Assembly: GCA_023410535.1 (NCBI GenBank)
Contig: JAEYPR010000027.1
Span: 95,043 to 159,042 of the forward strand
From: Bacillota bacterium
GTDB taxonomy: Bacteria; Bacillota; UBA4882; UBA8346
DNA length: 64,000 nt
Reading direction: 5' to 3'
The notes beneath the pieces were generated by a model. The model had not been told where the DNA came from, made no database searches, and saw only the letters and a list, made by a program, of their open reading frames with translations. Shown piece by piece: positions 1-8,267 of the stretch. Each line of letters begins with the position of its first letter. Position 1 is the first letter of the stretch. The translations under genes and the position numbers were made by a program.

Positions 1-1469
1 GTTTTGTCATCGCTGATCGCCGGGATTGCGCCAACCGGCGGCAGCTCGCCGGGACCTTGCTTGCCGAGGCTAATGGAGCCGAACATGCTGTTGGCGATCT
101 TCAATTGTTCGATTCGTCGCCCGGTGGCGAGGTCAAAGATGTTTAAGAAGTTGCTGTTCATGATGGAGACATACCCGGTGTTGCCGTTGGTGAGCAGCTC
201 ATCCACTGCCAACTCGAAATCGGTGATCGAGAGCAGCTTCAATTCCTGATTGAGCAGGGCCAGATAATCGCGGCTGGTGATACAGAGATTGCCGTTGGCC
301 GCCTGGGTCATTTGGAACGATTCGATCGGCAGTTCGGCTTTGGCTAACAATTGGTCGCCCTTGAATTGATAAACCACACTGACCGGGTCAATTTTGGCCT
401 TCTCGGCCTTCGCCGGGGTGTTGGTCTTCGTATTTTGAGCGTTTTTTGACTCTTCCTTCTGTTGTTCCTCCTGGGCCAGTTGCGACTCGTTGAATTTCTT
501 TAGCCAGTCCGATAAGAAAAAGTTGAATGTTTGGGTCTCAGACTCTTCGTTTTGACTTTGGTTGTTTTTATTAACCTGCGGGCTCCCTGATGTTGATTGC
601 GTTGCCGGGGACGCCGGCGCAATATAGGAAGCCGAAACGTAATAAACAGCGGGATCGGTGCGGTCCTGCAGCACGACCACAGGGGAGATTCCCAATTCGG
701 TTTGGGAAGTGACGCCGGTCGCCAGATTGATAAAGGTTATATTGGCCCGGGTCAGGGTTTCGGTCTGGGCGACCAACATCCCCTCGGGATACGGTTGCCC
801 TTTTCGGAAACCGCCGGCCACAACCATTAGGGTCTCCGGCCCGGTGAAATAACCGACCGGATTGAGTCCGACCGGGTAGGACTTTAATTGCAGGTTATCG
901 AGGTTGAGCACGGTCAGTTCCGGTCCGCTGGTTTTCCCTTGGCCTAGGGTGCCGATGGCCAGCAGTTTCCGGCCGGGGTCAAACTGATAACTGACAGCCG
1001 GCGAGTTAAGGTTGAAGGCCTTACTGGTTTCGGATTTGAGGTCAAAGATGACGATCCGCCCTTGCAATTCGCCGCTGTCGACGGTTGTGACAATAACCCA
1101 GATCCCCCGGTCTTTCAAATAAAAGTCTTGGGTTACGGCGCCGGGCAGGTCAAAACGGCGCCCGTTTGGTTTTAAGTCCGCGCCTAAGCTCATGATTGTT
1201 CCGGCCGACTTAATTTTTTTCGTGATGGTGAAGTTGCCACGGCACAATAACAGGTAACCGTTGTCGGTCTGCGACGGTACCAAGCTGGCCGGTCCCGGTG
1301 CGGTCTTAAAGCGGGTGACGGTCTTAAAGTTGCTTCCGATAATCTCGACTTGCTCGCCCGCGCTGTCGAGCGCCAGAGACTGGGAACCGCTGTCCGGCGG
1401 CGCCGCAAAACCATTCAAAGTCCCGAACAAGCCGGCTAAAACAGCCAACCCGATAATCCAACGTTTCAA
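1..1469 (-). CDS. Secreted protein of unknown function, C-terminus outside window
   Basis: A leftward reading frame is open from a TTG at 1469 to the window edge, at least 489 codons. A GGGGGG Shine-Dalgarno lies about 8 nt upstream; the nearby ATG is out of frame, so TTG is the likely start. The N-terminus is a signal peptide (MKRWIIGLAVLAGLFGTLNG, then AAPP). The body has short repeating strand-like segments such as GQLLAIGTLG and NLDNLQLKSYPVG, which suggest a beta-propeller-like export product. A Gln/Glu/Asn/Lys-rich low-complexity stretch sits around residues 300-345. No catalytic motif is visible. It shares orientation with the DUF421 pair but lies beyond their terminator, so it is probably a separate unit. 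Family not recognised. Confidence 0.7.
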   Translation of the reverse strand, partial: MKRWIIGLAVLAGLFGTLNGFAAPPDSGSQSLALDSAGEQVEIIGSNFKTVTRFKTAPGPASLVPSQTDNGYLLLCRGNFTITKKIKSAGTIMSLGADLKPNGRRFDLPGAVTQDFYLKDRGIWVIVTTVDSGELQGRIVIFDLKSETSKAFNLNSPAVSYQFDPGRKLLAIGTLGQGKTSGPELTVLNLDNLQLKSYPVGLNPVGYFTGPETLMVVAGGFRKGQPYPEGMLVAQTETLTRANITFINLATGVTSQTELGISPVVVLQDRTDPAVYYVSASYIAPASPATQSTSGSPQVNKNNQSQNEESETQTFNFFLSDWLKKFNESQLAQEEQQKEESKNAQNTKTNTPAKAEKAKIDPVSVVYQFKGDQLLAKAELPIESFQMTQAANGNLCITSRDYLALLNQELKLLSITDFELAVDELLTNGNTGYVSIMNSNFLNIFDLATGRRIEQLKIANSMFGSISLGKQGPGELPPVGAIPAISDDK

Positions 1470-1597
1470 AAAAATCCCCCCTATTCATTCCAAGTTAACC
1501 TTTGTAATTTTCGGTATAGTTCAAAATTTTCCTGTTGGGAAATTTGATTCGATGATGTTCTGATCGTTATTCGGTTGACTCTAAGAGGAGGGATGAT

Positions 1598-1627
1598 CGA
1601 AAAGAAATTCCGGCCGGGGGGCCGGAA
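1598..1627 (-). terminator. Terminator of the DUF421-DUF4363 operon
   Basis: An 8-bp GC-rich stem (TTCCGGCC / GGCCGGAA) with a 4-nt loop. On the minus strand it is followed by a TTTCTTTT run. It lies just past the DUF4363 stop. Confidence 0.75.
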
Positions 1628-1654
1628 AGCAAAGCGCCGTGGTAGAAGGCGCGC

Positions 1655-2035
1655 TCAAAAAATATTAATCGGATTGACCCGTTCCCGTCGCGCGATATGT
1701 TTTAAGAAATAATCAAGCGCACCGAGCTCGATGTAAGCATCGGCCCGGCTTTGGCTTGCCACCGCCTGGCTGGAGCGGATCAGCGCCTGTTCGATGGCGT
1801 CAATCTCTTTATGGCTTAACAATAGCGACCAAAAGGAATTGGTCTTTTCCCACTGACGGGTGAGCCGCGCCAGGGAAGCATGGGCTAAGGGCCAATCGGA
1901 CTGTTGGACGGCTTGATAGGTCCGGGTCAGTTCTTTGCTGAACTGGGCGGTGGTCCGCTCCAAATTGCCTTGGACCCAGATCCCGGCGATCGTGAACAAT
2001 ACCGCGCCGGCCATGGCGATGATCCATAATTTCAT
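1655..2035 (-). CDS. DUF4363-like membrane-anchored protein
   Basis: This small protein (126 aa) starts MKLWIIAMAG, with one N-terminal hydrophobic anchor (residues about 3-20). A helical extracytoplasmic domain rich in Gln, Arg and Ala follows. The ATG at 2035 overlaps the stop of the upstream DUF421 gene by 4 nt (ATGA), a sign of translational coupling. Size, topology and position after a DUF421 gene match DUF4363, which is commonly paired with DUF421 in Bacillota. The biochemical role of that family is not known. A longer in-frame extension to 2155 exists but runs inside the DUF421 gene and looks like shadow sequence. Confidence 0.7.
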   Translation of the reverse strand: MKLWIIAMAGAVLFTIAGIWVQGNLERTTAQFSKELTRTYQAVQQSDWPLAHASLARLTRQWEKTNSFWSLLLSHKEIDAIEQALIRSSQAVASQSRADAYIELGALDYFLKHIARRERVNPINIF

Positions 2036-2730
2036 GAGGCCGGCACCACGCCGTCTTTGGCTTGCAGATACAGTTTGCCCGAAGTATCCAGACTGGCCAG
2101 GAAGACATCTTCCACCCCGCGCAATCCAAATTGGTGCAACTGTTGCCGCAACCATTCCTCGGTCAGGTTGGCTTGACTTAAATGTTCGCTACGTAACGTC
2201 CCGTCGACAATTAAGAGGGTGGGTAAACCCTCATAGACGGTCTGAATCCCCAGGTCTGCGGGATTCACGGGACGTTTCTGACTCTTGGGAATCACCGATA
2301 GTTTGCCGCTGGTCTCCAAAATGGCAAACTCAACGTCGGCAATGTTAGGGAACCCTTTCAAGCGCAACTGCTCCAACAGGTCGGTCAGGTTATAACGCAA
2401 CCGGCAGAGCTCGCGTTGATGGATTTGACCGTTCTCAATCAAGACGCTTGGGCCGCCGCAGATCAGTTTGCGGGCGGTTTCGCTTTTTAACGAGAGCAAT
2501 GACAGGCTTACTTGAATCACCAGCAGGGTAGCGATGGGAATAATCCCGTTGATCAACGGAATGTCGGTGTCTTGAATCGGGATCGCCGCCAGCTCCGAGA
2601 TGAGAATGGTGATCACCAATTCATAGGGCTGTAACTGTCCGATTTGATGTTTGCCCATGACCCGGATGATCACGACCACCAACAGATAAAGGATGGCGGC
2701 GCGAATGGGAAGGATCAGCAATGATATCAC
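2032..2730 (-). CDS. DUF421 (YetF-like) membrane protein
   Basis: The protein has 232 aa. Three hydrophobic segments fill the first ~95 residues, with the family signature MGKHQIGQLQPYELVITILI near residue 25. A soluble alpha/beta domain follows, carrying GGPSVLIENG and later NPADLGIQTVYEGLP, as in YetF/DUF421 proteins. These are spore- and stress-related membrane proteins of unresolved function. The start is uncertain: GTG at 2730 gives the longest frame, while TTG at 2721 has a better placed GGGGTGAT ribosome site. It heads a two-gene operon with the DUF4363 gene. Confidence 0.85.
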   Translation of the reverse strand: MISLLILPIRAAILYLLVVVIIRVMGKHQIGQLQPYELVITILISELAAIPIQDTDIPLINGIIPIATLLVIQVSLSLLSLKSETARKLICGGPSVLIENGQIHQRELCRLRYNLTDLLEQLRLKGFPNIADVEFAILETSGKLSVIPKSQKRPVNPADLGIQTVYEGLPTLLIVDGTLRSEHLSQANLTEEWLRQQLHQFGLRGVEDVFLASLDTSGKLYLQAKDGVVPAS

Positions 2731-2929
2731 CCCGACAACATTTTCTGCAGAAAGCAGGCCTTTTTATACTGGTAGAATCTCCAGGATCTAATACAGAATG
2801 TGTAAATAATGGCAGGATTTTTGGCCGGAGAAGCGAATTGCCTTAATTTAAAAAATCCGGGCGAAGCAGGAACTAGTAAGCTTTGGATTCGTTGGTAATA
2901 ATAACTTCAAATTCGGAACCCGGCAGACC

Positions 2930-3142
2930 GGAATATTGAATTGGGGGATCGGAATCCGCCAACAGGGTTCCGGAATCGCGGATTGAATTCCCGGAATCGG
3001 GTTCTCCGGTTCCGAAATGTCGAATCTTACCAGTAACATCCGCTTCCCCGGTTCCCGAATGTCGAATCCTGCCAGTGAAATTCAGTTCTCCGGTCCGGAG
3101 CTGTCGCATCCCACTACCGGAATGCACGGGACGGGGCTGAGC
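2930..3142. repeat. 21-nt-unit tandem array (family D, copy 1)
   Basis: About ten degenerate 21-nt units lie end to end. Units typically begin GGAAT and end near GGTTCC. The best-conserved core, GGTTCCGAAATGTCGAAT, recurs at 3008, 3050 and 3092, exactly 42 nt (two units) apart. Related arrays are at 22105, 33868, 43569 and 61484. The rest of the 2731-3276 gap holds AT-rich sequence with nothing else I recognise. Confidence 0.85.
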
Positions 3143-3276
3143 TTCCTGTGGATTCTGTCAACCAAGAACGGAAATTCCCGGTGGGAAAACTCGATCGGGA
3201 AACAAGGGATTTGTACCGGTCACTGCGAACAATATTCGAAATAGGATGTAAAGAATTCAAAGGAGGAAAGACTCCT

Positions 3277-4080
3277 GTGAGCAAAATGCAACGATATTTA
3301 TGGTTGGGCCTGGCGCTGATGATGGTGACGGGCAGCGCCATGGCGGCGGAAAAATTGGGCCGGATTGAGCCGGGGAATTATCCGGTGCAAGCGATCACCA
3401 ACCACCTTCCCTGGTCCTATAAAAATTACAAGGTGTATTGGGAGGCCCTGCAAAAAGTGGAGTTGGAACTGGGCAAGCAAGACCGCTTCCGGGACTTGCC
3501 CCAATTGAGCCTGAAACAACCTTTCACCGGGACCATCGTCCTGGGGGACGGCAAACAGCAATTCGGCGTGATCATCGATCTGGTCGGTGAAGAGAAACGG
3601 CTGTACGTCGATCGCGACGGCGACGGCAGTTTTCAAGGCGAGACGTGGCTGCCGCTGCTGAACGAATGGTATGGCCTGCAGATTTACGAGGTATACGGCC
3701 CGGAGCCGTTTACGGTCCAGGTTACTTACAAGGACGGCAGCAAACATGAGTTGGCGCTGCAGATCATGAGCAGTCTGCTCAACCGGCCCGGGGCGCAGTT
3801 CAAGGAACAACCGTTTTTAAAGGTCGCGGTGACCAGTTGGTTCTTGTCCCGCATCAACGAGGACGACGGCCAAAAGCTGGTCGCGGTAATTGACCGCAAC
3901 AACAACGGCTGCTTTAACGACCCCGAGGACTATTTTTACCTCGATTACAACGACGACAGCCGTTTTGACGAGAAGGAATGGTTGCAGCGCAAACGCGGCG
4001 TCACCCTGCCGAACAAGCAGAAACTCACCGTCGACTGGTCGGTCTATCCCGACGTGTTGGCGATCGGAGGGAGAAAATAA
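3277..4080 (+). CDS. Exported protein with EF-hand-like calcium loops
   Basis: The start is GTG at 3277, chosen because AAAGGAGG lies 10 nt upstream and the product then opens with a signal peptide (cleavage near AMAAEK). The protein has 267 aa. Three loops follow the DxDxDG pattern: DRDGDGSF from residue 112, DRNNNGCFNDPE from 206 and DYNDDSRFDEKE from 223. The last two have Glu at loop position 12, as in calcium-binding EF-hand loops. No enzyme motif is visible. The stop codon overlaps the next start (TAATG), so it is translationally linked to the M16 peptidase pair and may be their partner or substrate. That role is inference; the overall family is not recognised. Confidence 0.8.
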   Translation: MSKMQRYLWLGLALMMVTGSAMAAEKLGRIEPGNYPVQAITNHLPWSYKNYKVYWEALQKVELELGKQDRFRDLPQLSLKQPFTGTIVLGDGKQQFGVIIDLVGEEKRLYVDRDGDGSFQGETWLPLLNEWYGLQIYEVYGPEPFTVQVTYKDGSKHELALQIMSSLLNRPGAQFKEQPFLKVAVTSWFLSRINEDDGQKLVAVIDRNNNGCFNDPEDYFYLDYNDDSRFDEKEWLQRKRGVTLPNKQKLTVDWSVYPDVLAIGGRK

Positions 4081-5351
4081 TGAACAAAATGCGGCATCTG
4101 ATAGGGATGATCCTGGCCGGGCTGTTGGTCTGCGCGCCGCTGGCGGGGGCGGCCGCTCCTTCCGGCGAGTTCACCACTGAAAAATTGGCGAACGGGATCA
4201 CCTTCAAATACAAAGTGCTGAAAGACGACCCGCTGGTCTCGATCAACGCGAAGTTTCCGATCGGCTTTTATCACCAGTCGGTTAAAGGCGTCCCTCACCT
4301 AATGGAGCATTTGGTCTTCCGGGGCGGGTCCGGGTATAAATTTAATGACATCGCAGCGGTCACCACGCATCAAGGCGGTTATTTTAACGGAGCTACCAGC
4401 TTTTACGCGACCACGTACAATTACGTGGTCCCCAAAGCTAAGTTCGGCGAGGCGCTCAAGGTTTTCAACGGATCGCTCTGGAAGACCGACTTGACGCCGG
4501 AGAATGTCAACTTTGAAAAGACCATCGTCACGCATGAATTGGATATGGGCTACGCGCGCTATAATTATTACGCCGCGTACCGTTGTTTCTACCCGGAGAT
4601 GGACATCAGCCGTCAGACGGTCGAGGCGGCCACCCCGGCGTTGCTCAAGGATTTTTACACCACGTTTTACCAGCCGGAGAATGCCACTTATATTATCAGC
4701 GGCGACTTTGATCCCAAAGAAGTCAAAGCGCAATTGGAACAGTTGAGCAACGGTTACGGGCGGCTTGACGCGGCTAAACCTGAAGTGACCGCCTTTGACC
4801 TGCCTGCCGGAGAACAAGTAGAGAGCCGGAACCTGTATCCGTTTCAATATCAGCTAGTGATGGCCTATCAATGGAAAGGACTGTCCGTCAAAGACCGGAT
4901 GTTGATGACCTTGCTGTCCTACGCTTACGGGTACGATAGCAAGATAGATTATGAACATAACCAATATAAAACCTATTTTACCTTGGCCCGGACGATCAAG
5001 GATCAAAGCTATTTCGGCCTTTTTTACCTGGAACGCAATCAACCTTTCACCCCGGCCGGTTACGCGGCCGAGCAAGAGACAATGCGGCAATACCGGCGGC
5101 AATTCAAAAAAATGGACTTTGCCGCCCGGGTGAAAGAACTGCTCAAAGAGGTTGAAATGGAGAAGGTCCAAAGCCGGGAGTCGGCGGTGGACGCGGCGCA
5201 ATATGAATTGAACAGTTTGGATCCGGAGAACATCTCCGATGCGGAGCTGGCGATTTTGAAAAAATTGACCACGAAAGATCTGGAGCAGTTTGTCGACGCC
5301 TATCTGTCGCAACCTCCAACCACCTGGTTCCTGGTCAAAACCACCAAATAG
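4080..5351 (+). CDS. Secreted M16-family zinc peptidase, catalytic subunit
   Basis: The product has 423 aa and starts MNKMRHLIGM with a signal peptide ending near AGAAA. The inverted zinc motif HxxEH is present as HLMEH (H73, E76, H77). A candidate third ligand, Glu153 in THELDM, lies at the spacing usual for M16 peptidases. The rest shows the two-lobe M16 pattern of alternating helices and strands. M16B enzymes act as pairs of one metal-bearing and one metal-free subunit; the next gene supplies the metal-free partner. The start ATG overlaps the previous stop by one base. Substrate unknown; extracytoplasmic peptide degradation or processing is likely. Confidence 0.88.
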   Translation: MNKMRHLIGMILAGLLVCAPLAGAAAPSGEFTTEKLANGITFKYKVLKDDPLVSINAKFPIGFYHQSVKGVPHLMEHLVFRGGSGYKFNDIAAVTTHQGGYFNGATSFYATTYNYVVPKAKFGEALKVFNGSLWKTDLTPENVNFEKTIVTHELDMGYARYNYYAAYRCFYPEMDISRQTVEAATPALLKDFYTTFYQPENATYIISGDFDPKEVKAQLEQLSNGYGRLDAAKPEVTAFDLPAGEQVESRNLYPFQYQLVMAYQWKGLSVKDRMLMTLLSYAYGYDSKIDYEHNQYKTYFTLARTIKDQSYFGLFYLERNQPFTPAGYAAEQETMRQYRRQFKKMDFAARVKELLKEVEMEKVQSRESAVDAAQYELNSLDPENISDAELAILKKLTTKDLEQFVDAYLSQPPTTWFLVKTTK

Positions 5352-5360
5352 GAGGGGCGT

Positions 5361-6650
5361 ATGATGAAGAAGAGACGTATCTTTTTATGGATTGCCGTGT
5401 TTACGGTCGGCCTCACCGCGTTCGCCCCGGCCTGGGCGGCGGAGCAGCCGGCGCGAATCGAGCGGACTACCGTCAGCGGGATGACCATTCTGCTGCAAAA
5501 GACCCCGTCGGAGCTTGTCGAGACCACCCTAATGCTCAAATCGGGCAGCGGGTTGGACCCGGTCGACCGGCGCGGCACCGCCGAGCTGATGAATTACTTG
5601 GTCGAACTGCGGCTGCGTTATGGGGATTCCCGGTTGAGCAACGCCACTGTTGAGACCAATCCCGATTATACGTTGATCAAGATCCGGACCACTGCCGCCA
5701 ATGCCGCTGCGGCGCTGGCCGCGGTGAAGGAATTGCTCACTTATCCGTTGTACAGTTATGATGTGATCGCCGATTTGAAAGGCTTTCTAACGAGCGATGT
5801 CAAGGCGACTTCCGCGCTTTACAAAAGCTACTCCGATTTCAGCCAGGAGTTTTACGGGGCGAACCATCCCTACAATAATGCGTTGCATTGGGAGACCATT
5901 CCCAAGATCTCCGGGGTCGACGTCTATCAATGGTACCGGACCACTTATCAACCGGGCAACGCGTTGCTTTCGATCTCGGGCGGCTTTAAGAAAAACCTAA
6001 GCGACGTGGAGAAATTTTACGCCGGGATGCGGACGCAATCAGTCGACCACCGGTTGCTCGTCAATGAAGTGACCATCCCCGAATCGCAGCAGTTGGACCG
6101 AGTCGATCCCAACGGCCGGGTCTCCTCGGTGGTGGTCGGTTATCCGGCGCCCCGGCTGCAGGACCCCGATTTTCCCGCTTTCCGGATGCTCGCCTATTAC
6201 TTGGAGGAGTTTCAACACTATTTTGAAGAGCTGCGGGTGAAACAAGGGTTATTCTACACCGGTCAGGTCTATTACAACTACCAGGAAAAACCCAACGCGC
6301 CCAACATCGCCTTCGTCGCGCTGACCAACCCCGCCATGTTGGGAAAGGTCGAGACTGAAACCGTCCGGGTCGCCAAGGATCTCGCCGCAAACGGCATTTC
6401 CCAGGAAGTGTTGGCGAAGATCATTGAAGCGATCAAAGCCGAAAATGACGCCCGCGCCAAAGACGGCCGCGGGTTAGCCACCCGGAACCTATTGAGCTTT
6501 TACCTCCAAACCCAACTGGTCTACGACGAGAAACTCCTGCCTAAGTTGGAGCAGGTGACTCCGGAGGACATCAAGCGGGTCGCAACGAAGTATTTTCAGA
6601 ACTACATCCGGGTCGCCTACACCCCGGAAATCATGGAACCCAATTTATAA
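5361..6650 (+). CDS. Secreted M16-like protein lacking the zinc site
   Basis: A protein of 429 aa with a signal peptide ending near PAWAAE. It shows M16 fold features, including GSGLDPVDRRGTAELMNYLV where active members carry HxxEH. Here that position reads TAELMNY, so both metal-binding histidines are missing. The C-terminal lobe contains FQHYFEELRVKQGL, which resembles the Arg/Tyr substrate-binding region of M16 inactive subunits. It follows the active subunit by 9 nt behind AGGAGGGG. This matches the active/inactive pairing known for bacterial M16B heterodimers. A strong terminator follows. Confidence 0.86.
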   Translation: MMKKRRIFLWIAVFTVGLTAFAPAWAAEQPARIERTTVSGMTILLQKTPSELVETTLMLKSGSGLDPVDRRGTAELMNYLVELRLRYGDSRLSNATVETNPDYTLIKIRTTAANAAAALAAVKELLTYPLYSYDVIADLKGFLTSDVKATSALYKSYSDFSQEFYGANHPYNNALHWETIPKISGVDVYQWYRTTYQPGNALLSISGGFKKNLSDVEKFYAGMRTQSVDHRLLVNEVTIPESQQLDRVDPNGRVSSVVVGYPAPRLQDPDFPAFRMLAYYLEEFQHYFEELRVKQGLFYTGQVYYNYQEKPNAPNIAFVALTNPAMLGKVETETVRVAKDLAANGISQEVLAKIIEAIKAENDARAKDGRGLATRNLLSFYLQTQLVYDEKLLPKLEQVTPEDIKRVATKYFQNYIRVAYTPEIMEPNL

Positions 6651-6655
6651 CGCGA

Positions 6656-6685
6656 AGCTCTCCCCAGACCGGGGAGAGCTTTTTT
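6656..6685 (+). terminator. Rho-independent terminator after the M16 operon
   Basis: A 10-bp stem (AGCTCTCCCC / GGGGAGAGCT) with a 5-nt loop and a run of six T. Confidence 0.92.
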
Positions 6686-6786
6686 GATCGAAAAAGCGGA
6701 ATGAGTGGTGGGCGATTTCTGGAACGACAATGCATGGTCTCTTTTAAACGGAGTAAAATGGAATTAATAAACTTCACAGAAAGTCG

Positions 6787-6817
6787 TTGACAAGAGAATA
6801 TTAACTATGTTAATATT
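6787..6817 (+). promoter_or_regulatory. marR promoter with overlapping palindromic operator
   Basis: TTGACA at 6787 and TAATAT at 6811 are separated by 18 bp. A perfect inverted repeat, arms AATATTAAC and GTTAATATT separated by 3 bp (6797-6817), covers the spacer and the -10 box. This is the expected layout for autorepression by the MarR protein encoded immediately downstream. Confidence 0.8.
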
Positions 6818-6847
6818 TACTCAGGTTTTAATAAAGGAGTTGGCGCA

Positions 6848-7390
6848 GTGAGCAATCATACGTTAGAACGGGCTTCGAAATTATTTTGTCAAGCGATCAG
6901 TTTTCGGGTGCTCCGTCCGGCTTTGGAGAAACTGGCCAAGGATGAGCTGACTGAGGTGCAACTTTCCTGTCTGCGATACGCTTACTTACATGTGGACCCT
7001 TCGGTCGGCGAAATCGCCGAGGGTTTGGGGATCAGCAACGCCGCCAGCGCCAAGTTAATCGACCGCTTAGTGAAAAAGCACTTCCTAACGCGGGAGGAAG
7101 ATCCGGTCGACCGCCGGGTTCTTAAGATTAAACTGACCGACGCGAGCCGCAGTTTGCTGGAGGAGATCAACCGGATCGAGTCGGAGCAGTTTCAACGGAT
7201 CTTTAACAAGATGAGCCCCGAAGACCGGCAAGCTTTTCAATCGGGATTGGCCGCATTCCTGGCCGCCTCATTGACGAAACCGGAAGAGATCGACGAGATC
7301 TGTCTCCGGTGCGGTTGGAGCCATGAACTTGAATGTTTCGGCAACCAACTCTACCGTAAAATGACCGGCAAAGATCGCGAGCGAGTGTAA
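6848..7390 (+). CDS. MarR-family regulator with C-terminal cysteine cluster
   Basis: The protein has 180 aa from a GTG start, with AAAGGAG 8 nt upstream. The winged-helix core is clear: SVGEIAEGLGISNAASAKLI as the recognition helix region, then DRLVKKHFLTREEDPVDRR with the DxR wing. The unusual part is the tail, CLRCGWSHELEC (C-x2-C-x3-H-x3-C), which could bind a metal or Fe-S cluster or sense oxidants. The neighbours downstream are rubrerythrin, desulfoferrodoxin and ferritin, so a role as a peroxide-, oxygen- or iron-responsive repressor is likely. Its promoter carries a palindrome, and a partial copy lies before rubrerythrin. The effector is not shown by the sequence. Confidence 0.87.
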   Translation: MSNHTLERASKLFCQAISFRVLRPALEKLAKDELTEVQLSCLRYAYLHVDPSVGEIAEGLGISNAASAKLIDRLVKKHFLTREEDPVDRRVLKIKLTDASRSLLEEINRIESEQFQRIFNKMSPEDRQAFQSGLAAFLAASLTKPEEIDEICLRCGWSHELECFGNQLYRKMTGKDRERV

Positions 7391-7396
7391 TTTTGG

Positions 7397-7425
7397 TCGA
7401 CTATATCGTTAACCATGTTTATTTT
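7397..7425 (+). promoter_or_regulatory. Candidate rubrerythrin promoter with partial operator copy
   Basis: TCGACT at 7397 and TATTTT at 7420 are spaced 17 bp. Between and across them, TTAACCATGTTTA (7409-7421) matches 11 of 13 positions of the centre of the marR palindrome (TTAACTATGTTAA). The promoter boxes are weak, so the operator similarity is the main support. Confidence 0.45.
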
Positions 7426-7577
7426 CAACCATTGAAAAAACGTTTTCAATCCGGCAAAGTTTTTGGAATGTTTTTGCGGGAACGGAAATATTTCAATTAA
7501 GGACCAAGAACGTCGGGTTGTTAAAACGCTACATAACCAAATCAAACGAATTTAAAAAAGAGAGGAGATCAATTGCA

Positions 7578-8150
7578 ATGAGTATCAAGGGAACCCGTAC
7601 TGAACAAAATTTACTGAAGGCTTTTGCCGGGGAGTCCCAAGCGCGAAACCGTTATACTTATTTCGCCTCAAAAGCCCGCCAAGATGGTTTGGTGCAGATT
7701 GCCGACATTTTTGAGGAAACGGCCAATCAAGAGAAAGAGCACGCCAAACGGTTCTTCTCATTCCTCGAAGGCGGCATGGTGGAGATCACCGCTTCGTTCC
7801 CGGCGGGAGTGATCGGCGACACTGTTGCCAATTTGAAAGCCGCCGCGGCCGGTGAAAATGAAGAGTGGTCCGATCTTTATCCGGAGTTTGCCAAAGTCGC
7901 CCGGGAAGAAGGATTCGAAGCCGTCGCCATCTTATTTGAGAAAGTTTCGGTAGCCGAGAAGCAACACGAGAAACGTTACAACGCCCTTTGGGCCAATCTT
8001 GAAGCCGGCCGGGTCTTCACCCGCAATGACGTGGTGATCTGGCGCTGTCGTAACTGCGGTTACATTCACGAGAGTAAAAACGCTCCCGAAAAGTGTCCGG
8101 CGTGCGCCCATCCAAAGGCGTATTTCGAACTGTTGGGCGAGAACTATTAA
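7578..8150 (+). CDS. rbr: Rubrerythrin
   Basis: The protein has 190 aa, normal for the family. The N-terminal four-helix di-iron domain has ESQARNRY (Glu ligand), EKEH, and a second half with EEGFEAVA and EKQHEKRY. The C-terminal rubredoxin-like FeS4 domain has CRNCGYIHESK then CPACAHPK, two CxxC knuckles. It reduces hydrogen peroxide in the cytoplasm of anaerobes with electrons from rubredoxin or NADH systems. The start MSIKG was chosen for AGAGGAG 10 nt upstream; the longer in-frame extension has no ribosome site. It heads a set with desulfoferrodoxin and ferritin and is probably controlled by the adjacent MarR protein. Confidence 0.97.
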   Translation: MSIKGTRTEQNLLKAFAGESQARNRYTYFASKARQDGLVQIADIFEETANQEKEHAKRFFSFLEGGMVEITASFPAGVIGDTVANLKAAAAGENEEWSDLYPEFAKVAREEGFEAVAILFEKVSVAEKQHEKRYNALWANLEAGRVFTRNDVVIWRCRNCGYIHESKNAPEKCPACAHPKAYFELLGENY

Positions 8151-8267
8151 GCGCCCTTTCGCGAAAGACCGAAAAAGGTTGATTGCGCTTACGAAGCGAA
8201 ACGTTGTTTTCCGGAATAATATTGTTGTCGAAACTATAAAATAAACGCTTGAAAGGGGATTTTTCAA

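Noticed and set aside
2873..3127. Possible small genes encoding IRHPGT-type heptad peptides in the 21-nt arrays
   Set aside because: Any frame through 21-nt units gives heptads. There is no start with a ribosome site, and unit divergence does not preserve the peptide.
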